From Chrysemys picta bellii (lineage: Eukaryota > Chordata > Testudines > Emydidae): a DNA stretch of 64,000 nucleotides. The stretch spans positions 1,054,001-1,118,000 of the forward strand of contig NC_088798.1 in the NCBI RefSeq assembly GCF_011386835.1, in the 5' to 3' direction. The stretch's first letter is position 1. The number at the start of each line of letters is the position of its first letter. Both the position numbers and the translations under genes were made by a program. Below are positions 22,880 through 34,304 of the stretch, one piece after another. The notes beneath the pieces are model-generated. The model was not told where the DNA came from and did not search any database. It saw nothing but the letters and a program-made list of their open reading frames with translations.

Positions 22880-23394
22880 GTAGCTTTTTGATGACATCAC
22901 CAAAAATAGCCAATAAAGTGAGGCACTTTTGTTGCGCAAATAGGCATAAAAATGAGGCTTGCGGATGGCCGTGCTTTGGAGAAAGTGCTGTGGAAGGCTG
23001 GAGCAGCCTCTGAGCCAAACGGGCTTAACATGCAAATCACAGACCCAGGTGTGGCCTGTGCACAGTTCATTGGCTTGGCATCACGGTTTACTTCTGGGAA
23101 GAGCAGAAATAAATGAAGGGGAGGGAAGTCCAAAGCACAGGGAGCAGCAACACAGGACAAATAGATTGAGACAGAATGTTTGTTAAATCGTGCGCAATAT
23201 ATTAATAACCACATCCTTTCCCATCTCACTGACCAGTTGTCACCCCACCACCCACTTGGATCTCTTCACTACCTTCAGATCCCTTCCCAGCAAGTTCTCT
23301 TTCCCTAAAGCTGCCTTTGTTGTCCTTTTCTACCCCTGACTATACCTTTTCCGTATCACTCACTACACTGCCAGGAGTAATCTGCCTTATGGTA
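22880..23394. other. Unassigned non-coding sequence
   Basis: Nothing recognised. Confidence 0.45.
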
Positions 23395-24087
23395 TCAGTG
23401 AAACCCGAGGAATGGTATATTACTAGATGAAGACGGTAAAATTGTTAATGATGCAGAAAAGGCAGAAATGTTCAGTAGCTATTTCTGTTCTGCATTTGGA
23501 AAGAAGTAGGATGATGTACTCATTTCACATGAGGATGATTAAGTTTTCCAGTCCATTAATGACTAAAGAGGATGTTAAACAGTATCCACAAGGGAGAAAC
23601 ATTTTTATATCAGCAGGCTGGATAACGGGTCCAGATGTCCTAAAAGAGCTGGCTGAGAAGGTCTCTGGTCTGCTGTTAACTTTTAATGAATCTTGGAATC
23701 CTGGGAAAATTGCGTGAGCCTGGAAGAGTGGTAATAGTCTAAAAGGAGAAGCCGTGTACCTAGCTATTGCAGACCAGTTAGGTTGATGGAAAATAGGTAT
23801 GTCAAACAAACCTGATACCTTTTTTTGATGTAAGAATACAAGTTTGTTTGATTAAGGTAACTGTGTAGATGTAATGTACTTAGAAGGTATTATGCTTAGA
23901 AATTAATAGGCAGCAGGTTTAAAACAAACAAAAGGAAATACCTCTGCACACAGCACACAGTCAACCCATGGTGGAACTGCTTGCCATGGGATGTTGTGAA
24001 GGCCAAAACTATAACTGGGTTCAAAAAAGAATTAGATAAGTTTATGGAAAATAGGTCCATCAATACAGTAACTCCTCGCTTAATGTT

Positions 24088-24166
24088 CATAGATTCATAG
24101 ATTCTAGGACTGGAAGGGACCTCGAGAGGTCATAGAGTCCAGTCCCCTGCCCGCATGGCAGGACCG
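24088..24166 (-). mobile_element. Very short CR1 3' tail insertion, 5-bp TSD
   Basis: Seventy-nine bases of CR1 3' end (minus strand tail, attcatagattctagg) are flanked by atgtt at 24083-24087 and 24167-24171. Severe 5' truncation is typical of target-primed reverse transcription. It lies inside the Tigger-like element. Confidence 0.82.
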
Positions 24167-24428
24167 ATGTTGTAGTTATGTTCCTGAAATATACTACTTT
24201 AAGCAAAACGATGTTAAGCTAATCCAATTTCCCCATAAGAATTAATGTAAGTGGGACAATTATTTTGCCAGACAAAAGACATTATATATGTATACAGCAT
24301 AAGTTTTAAATAGATTAAAACAAACAATTTAATACTGTTCTCCCCAGTGATGATTGTGAAGCTTGGTTGAGGCGGGGCGTAGCAGGGTCGGGGTTGGGGG
24401 CTTGCCCCACTCCACCCGCCCGGCGTTC

Positions 24429-25248
24429 ATAGAATCATAGAATATCAGGGTTGGAAGGGACCTCAGGAGGTCATCTAGTCCAACCCGCTGCTCAAAGCAG
24501 GACCAATTCCCAACTAAATCATCCCGGCCAGGGCTTTGTCAAGCCTGACCTTAAAAACCTTTAAGGATGGAGATTCCACCACCTCCCTAGGTAACCCATT
24601 CCAGTGCTTCACCACCCTCCTAGTGAAAAAGTTTTTCCTAATATCCAACCTAAACCTCCCCCACTGCAACTTGAGACCATTACTCCTTGTTCTGTCATCT
24701 GGTACCACTGAGAACAGTCTAGATCCATTCTCTTTGGATCCCCCTGTCAGGTTGTTGAAAGCAGCTATCAAATCCCCCCTCATTCTTCTCTTCCGCCTAC
24801 TAAACAATCCCAGTTCCCTCAGCCTCTCCTCATAAGTCATGTGCTCCAGCCCCCTAATCATTTTTGTTGCCCTCCGCTGGACTCTTTCCAATTTTTCCAC
24901 ATCCTTCTTGTAGTGTGGGGCCCAAAACTGGGCACAGTACTCCAGATGAGGCCTCACCAATGTCAAATAGAGGGGAACGATCACGTCCCTCGATCTGCTG
25001 GCAATGCTCCTACTTACACATCCCAAAATGCCGTTAGCCTTCTTGGCAACAAGGGGACACTGTCGACTCATATCCAGCTTCTCGTCCACTGTAACCCCCT
25101 AGGTCCTTTTCTGCAGAACTGCTGCCTAGCCGCTCGGTTCCTAGTTTGTAGCAGTGCATGGGATTCTTCCGTCCTAAATGCAGGACTCTGCACTTGTCCT
25201 TGTTGAACCTTATCAGATTTCTTTTGGCCCAATCCTCTAATTTGTTCC
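24429..25248 (-). mobile_element. Younger CR1 LINE insertion with intact C-terminal frame
   Basis: About 820 bp of CR1 on the minus strand, from the reverse transcriptase thumb region (near 25245) to the complete 3' tail at 24429. It has few disruptions compared with other CR1 copies in the window, which suggests a younger age. It is inserted in the GC-rich part of the Tigger-like element. Confidence 0.93.
24514..25089 (-). pseudogene. CR1 ORF2 C-terminal fragment, 191 codons open
   Basis: The frame encodes [20 protein letters not shown], then [59 protein letters not shown] and, near the end, [20 protein letters not shown]. This is the region after the catalytic core of the CR1 reverse transcriptase, up to the natural stop. 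Upstream sequence continues in another frame: [19 protein letters not shown] and EKDLG lie at about 25106-25250, separated by a frameshift near 25100. The element lacks the endonuclease and the catalytic core, so it cannot be mobile by itself. Confidence 0.9.
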
Positions 25249-25772
25249 AGCCGGGGAGCGGGGTCGGGCATGGTGGCTTGCCCTGTTCTGCCCACCCAGC
25301 GCTCCTGCTGGGGAGCAGGGTCGGGGGCTTGCCCGCTCCCCAGCTGAAACACCAGGCGGGTGGAATGGGGCAAGCCCTCGCGCCCCGCTCCTGCTCCCCG
25401 CAGGAGCACCAGGCGGGCGGGGCAGGGCGAGTCAAACAACCTTATAATGGAATCTTGCGCAACTTTAAACAAGTATGTTCTCTAATAGATCAGCATCCTA
25501 ATAACGAAACAGTGTTAACCGGGATGGCTTTAAGTGAGGAGTTACTGTAACTATTAGCCAGGATGGTCATGGAAGCAACCCCATGCTCTGGGTGTCCCTA
25601 AACCTCTGACTGCCAGAAGCTGGGACTGGACGACAGGGGATCGAGCTCTCAAAATTGCCCTGTTCAGTATCTTCCCTCTGAAGCACCTGGCACCAGCCAC
25701 TGTCCGAAGGCAGGATACTGGGCTAAGTGGACCATTGGTCTGACCCAATGTGGATATTCTTGTGTAAGGTCG

Positions 25773-27245
25773 TGGTATAATTCAAATGCCTTACAAACGT
25801 TTGATTTTAAACAGCAGCACTATAAAATATCAGAAAAACATGTTAAATACATTCAGAACCGGGTAACTGGCAGATCTCGAAAAGTAGTAGTCAGTGGGGA
25901 TTCATCACAAAATGGAAGTGTTTCCATAGGGATCAGTTATGGGCTTGATCCTATTCAACAATAACTTTATCAGTGACCTGGAAGTAAATACAGAATCACT
26001 GCTGATCAGATTTACAGATGATGCAAGTATCAGTGGAGTGGTAAATAGCAGTGAGGACAGGGCAGTGATACAGGGCATTCTAGATCGCACAGTAAGTGGC
26101 GCATTTCCTAACAAAGTATAGTTTAATACAGCCAAATGCAGAGTAAGACAGCTAGAGCAGGGGTTCTCAAGCTCCATTGCTTGCATCCCCCTTTTGACAA
26201 CATTACTACATGATCCCAGGAGGGGGGACCAAAGCCTGAGACCACCTGAGCCCCTCCGCCCTGGGGCGGGGCGGCCAAAGCCTGAGCCCCATCGCCTGGG
26301 GGTTAGGGGGGCGGGCAGCCAAAGCCCAAGGGTTTCAGCCCTAGGAGGGGGGCCTATAACTTGAGCCCCACCACCCAGAACTGAAGCCGTTGGTCTAACG
26401 CCAGCCCAGGTGACCCCATTAAAATGGGGTCGCGACCCACTTTGGAGTCCCAACCCACAGTTTGAGAACCCCTGAGCTAGAAACAAGGAGTGGGGGGGTC
26501 ACATCTACACAATGGGGAACTGTATCGTGGAAAGCAGTGACTCTGGAAAGGATTTTGTGGTCATGGTGGACAAACACCTTGACATGAGCGCCCAGTGTGA
26601 TGCTGTGGCACAAAGATCTAATACTATCCATGGATGTATAAACAGGGAGTGTTGAGTACGAGTAGGGAGATGATTTTACCTCTGCAGGCAGCATTGGTGA
26701 GACTGATAGTGGAATACTATGTCCAGTTCTGGTTCACAGCTTAAAAAGAATGTTTAAGAATTTGAGAGGGTGCAAAAAAGAGCCACAAAAATGATTTGAG
26801 GGCTGGAAAAAATGCCTCGCAGTGAGAGATTTAAGGAGCTCAAGCTGTTTAACTATGGAAAAGAAGATGGAGAGGTGACTTGATTACACTGTACAAGTAC
26901 CTTCAAGGGGGGAAATGACTGGATATTAAAGGGCTCTTTAATCTGGCCGTGAGAGACTGAACAGAAACCAATGGCTGGCAGCTGAAGCCAGACACATTCA
27001 AATTAGAAACGAGGCACAAATTGTGTGTGAGGGGGTGATTAATCAGTGGAACAAACTGCTGGAAGAAGTGGTAGAGTCCTTGTCTCTGATGTCTTCAAAT
27101 CCAGACGGGATGCATTTCTGGAAGATATACTTTAGCCAAACATAAGGTAGTGGGCTCAGTAGAGGAGTAAGTGGGGAAATTTAATGTACTACGAGGGCAG
27201 ACTAGGAACTAATGGTCCTTTCTGTCCTTAAAATCTGTGGATGTC
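25773..27245 (+). mobile_element. Older CR1 LINE copy split by a hAT MITE
   Basis: The left part (25773-26150) encodes a reverse transcriptase region including DPIQQ-like and RFTDDASISGVVNSSEDRAV, where the catalytic F/YADD-type motif reads FTDD. After the hAT insert, sequence resumes with caatggggaactgtatc and the region corresponding to the thumb and C-terminus (gaatactatgtccagttctg). It ends with an old-type CR1 tail (aatggtcctttctgtcctta) at about 27245. Many stops and frameshifts indicate age. Confidence 0.85.
26158..26474. mobile_element. hAT-type MITE, 317 bp, 8-bp TSD
   Basis: The ends caggggttctcaagctcc and cagtttgagaacccctg are inverted repeats. TSDs are agctagag (26150-26157) and agctagaa (26475-26482), 7 of 8 identical. 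The interior repeats aaagcctgagccc and is GC-rich. Confidence 0.88.
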
Positions 27246-28582
27246 TGAAAATGTTTTTCTCTGATTTTGGAGCACTTTTCTTTCCTTTGTATCCTCAAGA
27301 CTACTTCATCTCATGCCTGGTCATTTTAAAAGAATACCTTGAGAGGGGAATGTTGAATCTGGTGTCGTCACAGTGAAATGGGACACACTAAGGTCAGAGC
27401 AAAGAGGTAGGCAGTGGCCGTCTTGTGTAGAGCAATGAAGGGCTGTACAAGACTGAAACTTACTGAGGGCAGGAAAGAGGGAGTCAGAGGAGCGACACTC
27501 TTCCTCCAGACGCCCCTGTGAAATGTGATGAGAACTGAGTGGCAGGTAGAGAAGGTAATGAGCTACTGCCTTCTGGGATGGACTCCAGGGTCACAAAGAA
27601 GGAATGATTATTGCCTGTTAGCAGAGGGTTGTGGACCAGCATCATGCCACTAGGGGTTGAGAAGAAGGGAGCAGTTTTAGAAAATAGTGTAGGGAAGGAA
27701 ATAGAACTTGGGCACAGCCTGGAGGTGCAGGAGAGAGGGCAAAGGGACTGCTAGCCAGAGCGATGGACACTAGTGGAGAGTGAAGGTAAGAAAGGCAGGA
27801 GCTGGGAGGGAAGATACACAGCTCAGTCTTTTCCATGTTGAGGTCAAGTGACAGCAGGACATCCAGGTGAAATGTCAGCAAGGCAGGCCTTGAAGTGAGC
27901 GGAACGTGAGGCATGTGTGGTGGTGGAGAGGGGTGTTTCCAAGGGCTCGCTCTAGAACTACCCAAAGTCACAGCGCAGGAGCGAACAGGCTTCACTTACA
28001 CCTGCTGTGGAGTTGGGCTTAGGTTTAGAGCCATCCTGCTCTTAGGGGCTCATTAGGCGATTTGCATACCAGAGTATCTTACTAAGATTGTCAAGTAGAA
28101 TTTTTTTTAAATTAACGGCATTAAGTGAGCCCCAGGTGTTGGAGCAGTAAACAGCACAGGTCTCAGCCGGAAGTTGACACATAAGTGGTGCCGATTAACC
28201 ATGACCCGGAATTTCTCTCAGCAAGTGAGGTTGCTTGATTTCCCTCGCCCCTTCTAGACACGTGCCTACTGTGTTTCCCTCTTTGAGCAGAAGAGCAGTG
28301 TCTACTCTGAGCTTAGCATTGGAATAGGCTGTTTTGTCAAAGGCTGTGCTGAGAAGACAAATTGTTTAATGTGTCAGATTCCTTCTTGCTCCCCCTGCAA
28401 AAGTTTTCTAAAGACCACACTTTCTGTGAAGCATGACTTCTATTCGAACCAGAACCTAGTCTATGTTTAGACTGTACTGCATTGTACCTGCTTATATCAC
28501 TAGGCCATTTGGTCAGAGACCAGGTAAACGTTTGGTCCTGACTCACCTCCTGTACGGGCTAGGTACATTTCTCATGAGTTCA
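27246..28582. other. Unassigned non-coding sequence
   Basis: No element or gene recognised. Confidence 0.5.
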
Positions 28583-28690
28583 GATTGTAAGCTCTTCAGC
28601 TCTTATTCTGTGTACGTAGAGCACCTAACCCAGTAAGCCCAGATCCTGACGGTGGGCCTGCAGGTGCTATTACAACAGAGATGTTAAAAT
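28583..28690 (+). mobile_element. LINE 3' tail (CR1/L2-like)
   Basis: attgtaagctcttcagctc followed by gagcacctaacccag and gggcctgcaggtgctatta is the eroded 3' UTR pattern of an ancient CR1/L2-type LINE. Family assignment is tentative. Confidence 0.55.
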
Positions 28691-29054
28691 GATGCAAAAT
28701 TTTACACCAATAAGAGGTGGTCAGTCAGTAAGGGTCTTAAGCTATAGTAATCTGTTTACACTACAGTTATGGGAAACCAAATGGCTAGTGATGCAAAGAA
28801 TGCTATGCCTGTAACCTTGGCTACCACTCCAGTCAAGTGACGGACTGAATCCAAAAGGGAAAGGTGAGCCGGGCGAAGAGCAATAATCTGTCTGTCGGAT
28901 TCATTTCACATCTAATTGAAGTCGGGATATAACCAGTTCAGTCCACGAATGACATGGTGAAACCTGGAACACTTCACAATAAAGCTGCCATGACTTACGC
29001 AGCACTTCTTATGTGAGTGCTGTGGAAAAGGGGGTGGGGGGATACATACAGATA

Positions 29055-29170
29055 CAGTAATGTAAGCTCTTTAGGGCTGGGACTGTCCTTTACTGTGTTT
29101 GTACAGTGCTCGGCATAGTGGACTCTGATCCTGAATGGAGCCCCTGGGCTCTCCCATAACACACAGTAAA
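29055..29170 (+). mobile_element. LINE 3' tail (CR1/L2-like)
   Basis: tgtaagctctttagggctgg, gtttgtacagtgctcggc and gatcctgaatggagccc give the same pattern as at 28583 with better conservation. Confidence 0.6.
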
Positions 29171-29270
29171 AGAAACCCAGACATTAATCTAAAGTTAATA
29201 TGAACAAAGGCGTTCAGCCTGTGTCTGCCTCCAGGATTCCCAGTGAGGCCGAAGCACCACCTTTAGAACA

Positions 29271-29517
29271 TTTTAGAACAATTAATTGGCCTCTCAGAGT
29301 TGGTGAGACGGCTCCCACCTGTTTATGCTCTCTGTGTGTGTGTATGTATATCTCCTCGATGTGTGTTCCATTCTGTGTGCATCCGAGGAGGTGGGCTGTA
29401 GTCCACGAAAGCTTATGCTCTAATAAATTTGTTAGTCTCTAAGGTGCCACAAGTACTCCTGTTCTTCTTTTTGCGGATACAGACTAACACGGCTGCTACT
29501 CTGAAACCTTTAGAACA
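29271..29517 (+). mobile_element. Retroelement tail flanked by a 12-bp direct repeat
   Basis: The insert includes gtgggctgtagtccacg, gcttatgctctaataaattt, ggtgccacaagtactcctg and acagactaacacggctgct, a very common amniote interspersed repeat. acctttagaaca occurs immediately before it (29259-29270) and again at its right end (about 29506-29517), the expected product of a target-primed insertion. The family is possibly Penelope-like, but this was not checked. Confidence 0.75.
29383..29421 (+). ncRNA. Hammerhead-ribozyme-like motif (degenerate)
   Basis: The order is ccgagga (29383-29389; consensus CUGANGA), a stem-loop gtggg-ctgtag-tccac (29391-29406), gaaa (29407-29410), then AGC-UUAU-GCU with the following C in the place of the cleavage-site base. 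This is the layout of a hammerhead core with a very short stem III. One core base differs (C for U), and an extra base lies between the core and stem II, so cleavage activity is uncertain. Confidence 0.4.
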
Positions 29518-30736
29518 GATAACTCAGCACCAGGCGGAATTAACAGAGCTTGCTGGCACGGAAAGCCAAATTTTGCCTCGTTGAGAGCCACAAAAACCCT
29601 TGATCAAAAGAGATAATTTCTTTCTTTAAAAAAAGTTAGTGTCTTTGGTCCCTGACAATGAGGGGGGCTGATTGCAAGAGCTGGAGCTAAACTGCCATAT
29701 GTTCTCATTTCCTTGTCTGTTCGGAGAAGACTTTGCTGCCCGCGTTGCACCTGATCTGCATGCAGCACCAGGCATTGTTTTTATACAAAGCGCAAAGTGA
29801 ATCCCACAGCTGCTGGTCAGTGCTTCATTTGAAACATGAACAGCATTTCCGTGGTAAAGGTTTTGCTTTGAAAAATAGTTTGAGGCTACACATTACAGTA
29901 GAATTCTCTTAATTGGCACAAACCAACCAATCATCACGATTATCAGAACACTTTGGGCTTGTTCATATCCATTTGTATTTAATCCTCCTTTCTCTGTTTA
30001 TCCCTGTCTCTCTCTCTAAAGGATACAAACTACATTCCTTTCAGAATTTTTTGCTGTAACTGCTCTTCCCCACCATTTTTATTCCTCAGCTGTCATGAAA
30101 TAAAGTTCTTTCTAAAATTCTAATGTCAATTTAACTTGACTCTTCTTCTCAACTGATGCTATGTCCGTATGTAATCATCCGTTATTATTGCTCATTAAGC
30201 ACCAACAATATGCTTGGCCTTGTATATGGCACAACAGGAGAGCATTTCTTCTGGGAAAATTTACAACTTACTGGATTAGAGATGCCCAGGGAAACCCCAG
30301 AGGAGGGAATAACATGGAAGCCTTTTATTTTTATTTATATTACTGTTGACTCCCTTCTCATGGGTGTTATGGAAGAAGAGTGAGCACTAACGACACACAT
30401 TCTTGTTTGTCTGCCCAATTACTTTGTTTGTTTTACATCCTGTGCTGTACATAGACCACAGTGGGATAGTGATCTTGCTGTGGTTCTGCAGCAGGGGTGT
30501 GACCTCTTTTGGAGAGGCACCGTTCTGTGCCCTCGGTGAGTGTGCCACTCTCCCCTCTCGCCCCCCCCCCCCCCCCCCCCCCCCCGCCGGTCACAGCCCT
30601 GGGGCTGGAGGAGTTCTGATGGTTATTGGGGGGATCCGAGCCCCTATTTAACCCCCCCCCTTGTGCATGCCCCTGTTCTGTAGCCTCCACTGGCATTTAG
30701 CCCAGCCATTGGTTTATTCATGTAGCAATAACTCTC
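29518..30736. other. Unassigned non-coding sequence with a C tract
   Basis: No gene recognised. A long homopolymer C tract at 30561 is annotated separately. Confidence 0.5.
30561..30595. repeat. Poly(C) tract, 35 bases
   Basis: Thirty-five consecutive C. The complementary strand is a G run able in principle to form quadruplexes. The length may be unreliable in an assembly. Confidence 0.95.
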
Positions 30737-30739
30737 TTA

Positions 30740-31374
30740 GGCCTTGGCTACACTTGCGAGTTGCAGCGCTGTAAAGCCTCCCCCAGCGCTGTAACTCACT
30801 CTCCGTCCACACTGGCAGGGCACTTGCAGCGCTGTATCTCCCTGGGTACACCGCTGCAGGTACTCCACATCTCCGAGAGGAATAACAGCTGCAGCGGAGT
30901 GGCTATGACTCATGGGTGTGAGTGTAAACGCTTGCAGTGCTGTACTAATCACCTTGTCAAGTGGCCAATCCTCTCCATTGTTGTGACCGGCTGCAGGAAT
31001 GCGGAAGTGCCGGTTTCAAAGCTTGTACCACAGAGAGAAAGCAAAAGGTTGCTGTTTGCTTTGAGTGAGTGAATGAACGAGCAGTGGGACGGGAGTTCAG
31101 AACTTGCAAAATAGAGAGCTGACACGCTCCAAAAAGCACTCTCTCTCCCCCCACACTCCCTATCACACTCCACCTCCCCCCGCCGTTTTGAAAAGCACGT
31201 TGCAGCCACATGAATGCTGGGATGGCTGCCCATAATGCACAGCTCCCAACACAGCTGCAAATGTTGCAAGTGTGGCCACGCCAGAGTGGACAGACTGCAG
31301 CGCTTTTCCCTACTCAGCTGTACGAAGACCGGTTTACCTCACAGCGCTGTACAGCTGCAAGTGTAGCCAAGGCG
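30740..31374. mobile_element. PIF/Harbinger-type MITE, 635 bp, TTA TSD
   Basis: The left end ggccttggctacacttg and the right end caagtgtagccaaggcg are inverted repeats (16 of 17), flanked by TTA (30737-30739 and 31375-31377). The phrase gcagcgctgta recurs near both ends, forming longer subterminal repeats. No transposase. Confidence 0.85.
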
Positions 31375-31377
31375 TTA

Positions 31378-33536
31378 GGCTGCCCAATTAGAGATTTCTT
31401 ATCTCTTTCAGTCCCGCTGTGGAGCATAATGTGACCCTTTGAGTGGAGCAGAACCCTTTGCTCCTTAAAACTTATGTGAGATAATGAGTTGGGTTTTACG
31501 TGTTTGTTCAGAGTGTCTTACAGCAAACCTTACTCTGTCAATAGCTAATAAAGTAGGAATCCCAGTCCACAGCTCTCCGGGAGACAGAGGGTTAACAACT
31601 ATATTTTTTTAAGCTCCACTTCATGCAATTGTTGTCTAATGGAGCTTCATCCTTTGATCTGAAATAGTGAGTCTATTCATTACCTACTGTATAATACAGT
31701 TGACTGCAGGCTCTTACAGTGGGTGACAGAGTTATAAATCAACAAAAGCTGATCAAAATTGAGGCTGAAATAGCACTGTAAATACAGGCTGTGTAATCAG
31801 TTATTGGAAATAGTTTTAACAGTAATCTTTCATCAGTTTCCCTTAAATCAAGGCACATAATAATCTGGTAATAATAATGACAGGCAGTCTCAGGACGTTG
31901 TGGATCAGACCCAGTGCTAGCTATCACAAAATATTTATTATACGCCTTACAATCTATGCCTTATCCCCTGTTACCTTGTGCTGCACCGTATATCAGTGTT
32001 GTGCTTTGGAACTTTACACGGCGTTGCCTTTGTGTATGTTTGACTTCTCCCAATCCTCTTCCTTTAGAGACCTGCAAGCCAATCTTGTGTCTGTGAATCC
32101 AGCTCTCAAGACCAGTTACATTTTTATCTTGATATTTTTATATGGGTTTTATTCAAACACATATTAAGTAAGACATTAAAACAGAAGCAAACATCTAAGA
32201 AGGTTCAAGAGTTGTCCTTGTTGGAGAGTTGACAAAGAACCCTTGAATTCCCTTCACTCCTGTTTCATGGTGACCCTTCATGGCCCTTGGTGTAGTTTCC
32301 ACCTTCATCTCTGGCAAGAAAGCTAGCTCATTTTGCTGTCAGGGTTGTGCTATAGTACATGAGACTGTTGAGCTGTGGACTTCAGCAGTCTCTACTCACA
32401 CAATAATACATTGCAATGATCAACGCTTGATGAGTGCAAGGTGGTATAATCCCAGCTAACAGTGGTTTTCCAGTAGAGTGGTTGATTCTGATACTGCTGA
32501 GAAGATGCCCTTTTTCTGGCCTCTTTTAAAAGTGGAGGATGGAATGGACGTCGTCGTCTTTGGTTGGAGCATGGAGATTTACTCCTCCTTCCATTTCAGC
32601 TAACTTTAAACTTTCTTCCAGCTGGAACAAAGCACTCTTTCAGTCTAGGCAATGATAACTGGAGCTGTTGGAAAGGAGTCAGTCAAGGGCACGAGATTTC
32701 AAGGAGATTTAATATAAAGTTGCTCCCCAGTAGAATGTGAACTTTCTGCCAGAGGCCACGATTAGGACTGTGTTTGAGTCTGCTGGACGTTGTCAGATGC
32801 CTTTCCTTATGATTTAATTAGCTTTGTCGGGAGGCTTAGTGTTGGCTCAGAAAATAAATGGAGTGGAGGAATTTCTGGCCTCGTCAACCACACTTTGAAG
32901 TGTTATGTGAGAATTCAGCTTTTAAAAATTCTCAAATGTTAACCCAAGTTCTCATCAATCGTGGAATAACCGTTTAAAATGATTCCCTGCCCAGAGCCTA
33001 CTGGAGAAGTCCCTGTTGTCTAAAAGTTTACAAGCAATGCGATATTGAGGTTTGTTCTGACTAGGGTTGCATGGAGTGATGGTAGATAGGTCTGGGAGCA
33101 GGACTGAGCAGGAGTATGGCTTCCCATACAGGTAAAAACAAGACAATAAGAAAGGCAGTTTCTCCCAGAGCAATCTGTCTATGCTCTGAAATGCAGGTTG
33201 CATTATCTACTTCATTGTTCTTGTGCTCTGTGCCCTCGTATCTATTTTGTAACCAATAACTCCTGATTAGGACTCTACAGGGATGTGACACTTCCTCCCG
33301 CTGCCTGGTGGAGATTCTGAGCTGCCCTCTTGGGATCTGGTGGGTTGGAGAATGAACAAAGTCCCAGTTAAAAATGTAAACTAAAGAGCTAAAGACCCAC
33401 AATCTTACCAGCTACTTGAAAAATCCTGCAATTCTCCCACCTGCTCATCTTTGGTGGTGATTTTCTCACTGTGCAAACCTTCCATTAAACTCTCCCATAC
33501 TGCAGGATCAGACCTAATAGGGCACTTCCATCCACA
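31378..33536. other. Unassigned non-coding sequence
   Basis: About 2.2 kb without recognised elements or supportable genes. Confidence 0.5.
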
Positions 33537-33544
33537 GTCTAGGT

Positions 33545-33758
33545 CAGGGGTGCTCAAACTGGGGGTCGGGACCCCTCAGGGGGTCGTGAGGTGACTACAT
33601 GGGGGTGGGGGGTCGCGAGCTGTCAACCTTCACCCCAAACACTGCTTTGCCTCTGGCATTTATAATGGTGTTAAATATATTAATAAGGGGGGTCGCACTC
33701 AGGGGCTTGCTATGTGAAAGGGGTCACCAGTAAAAAAAAAAAAGTTTGAGAGCTACTG
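33545..33758. mobile_element. hAT-type MITE, 214 bp, perfect 8-bp TSD
   Basis: The ends caggggtgctcaaac and gtttgagagctactg are inverted repeats. gtctaggt flanks both sides (33537-33544 and 33759-33766). A related copy lies at about 60287-60493. Confidence 0.9.
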
Positions 33759-34304
33759 GTCTAGGTGAAGAGGTGACCTGGGTAGTGATGCTTACAAGCT
33801 CATTGGTGGAGTGGAGGACAAGAGATGACTGCAGCCTCTCTTGCTGGTGCTGGACATGTCATGGTGGTTCTGAGAATTTTTGAGTTTGTGTCTGGTGCCA
33901 TTTCTTAAAGGGGAAGCGTAGGGGTTTACCTGGAGAGAGATGAGTGCTGAAGAAGAACTTGGAGGGCGCTGCTGGACCATCCCAATGTTTTCCAAGACGG
34001 TGGCACTTTGACTCCTTTCTAACTGCTCCAGTCATTGCTGCCAGGATTTAAGGAGTGCTTTGTTCCAGCTGGAGATAAATATAAAATTAGCTAGAATGGG
34101 GGGAAGAGTGAGTATTGTCCACTGTGCTTACACCCCTCTCCCTCCCCTCCTGGGGGCTGCCAACTTTAGAGCAGCCTCTGTTTAAATTTGCTGCCATACT
34201 GGCTTCCTCCAACTCATGTCCCCCTCTCTTGCTTCAATACTGTGGCTGGTGCAAGTTCCATTCTACTCTGCTGGCAGCTTGCTAATAGCTATCCTCTATT
34301 TTTT

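Larger units (their letters stand above)
24066..25547. mobile_element. Tigger/mariner-like TIR element, TA TSD, hosting two CR1 inserts
   Basis: The left end cagtaactcctcgctta and the right end taagtgaggagttactg are inverted repeats flanked by TA on both sides (24064-24065 and 25548-25549), inside an otherwise continuous CR1 3' end. Its own sequence includes gttatgttcctgaaatata and gcaaaacgatgttaagc on the left and a GC-rich part on the right. Without the two CR1 inserts it is about 580 bp with no transposase, so it is a MITE-like derivative. The GC-rich right part is related to the interior of the hAT MITE at 4291. Confidence 0.85.
23395..25768 (+). mobile_element. CR1 LINE split by a nested Tigger-like element
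   Basis: The left part (23395-23790) encodes LLDEDGK-type and DVLKELAEKVSGLLLTFNES sequence, the region between the CR1 endonuclease and reverse transcriptase. A short middle piece follows (gtaactgtgtagatgtaatg). Next, 23896-24063 encodes the ORF2 C-terminus up to the words for 'NRSIN'. The reading then stops at 24065 and resumes at 25550 (ctattagccaggatggtc) to the 3' UTR end at about 25768. Internal deletions are present as well as the insertion at 24066-25547. Confidence 0.88.

Noticed and set aside
22485..23018. 177-codon minus-strand open frame
   Set aside because: Much of it lies antisense to the LTR candidate at 22344-22879, with no recognised domains; most likely chance.
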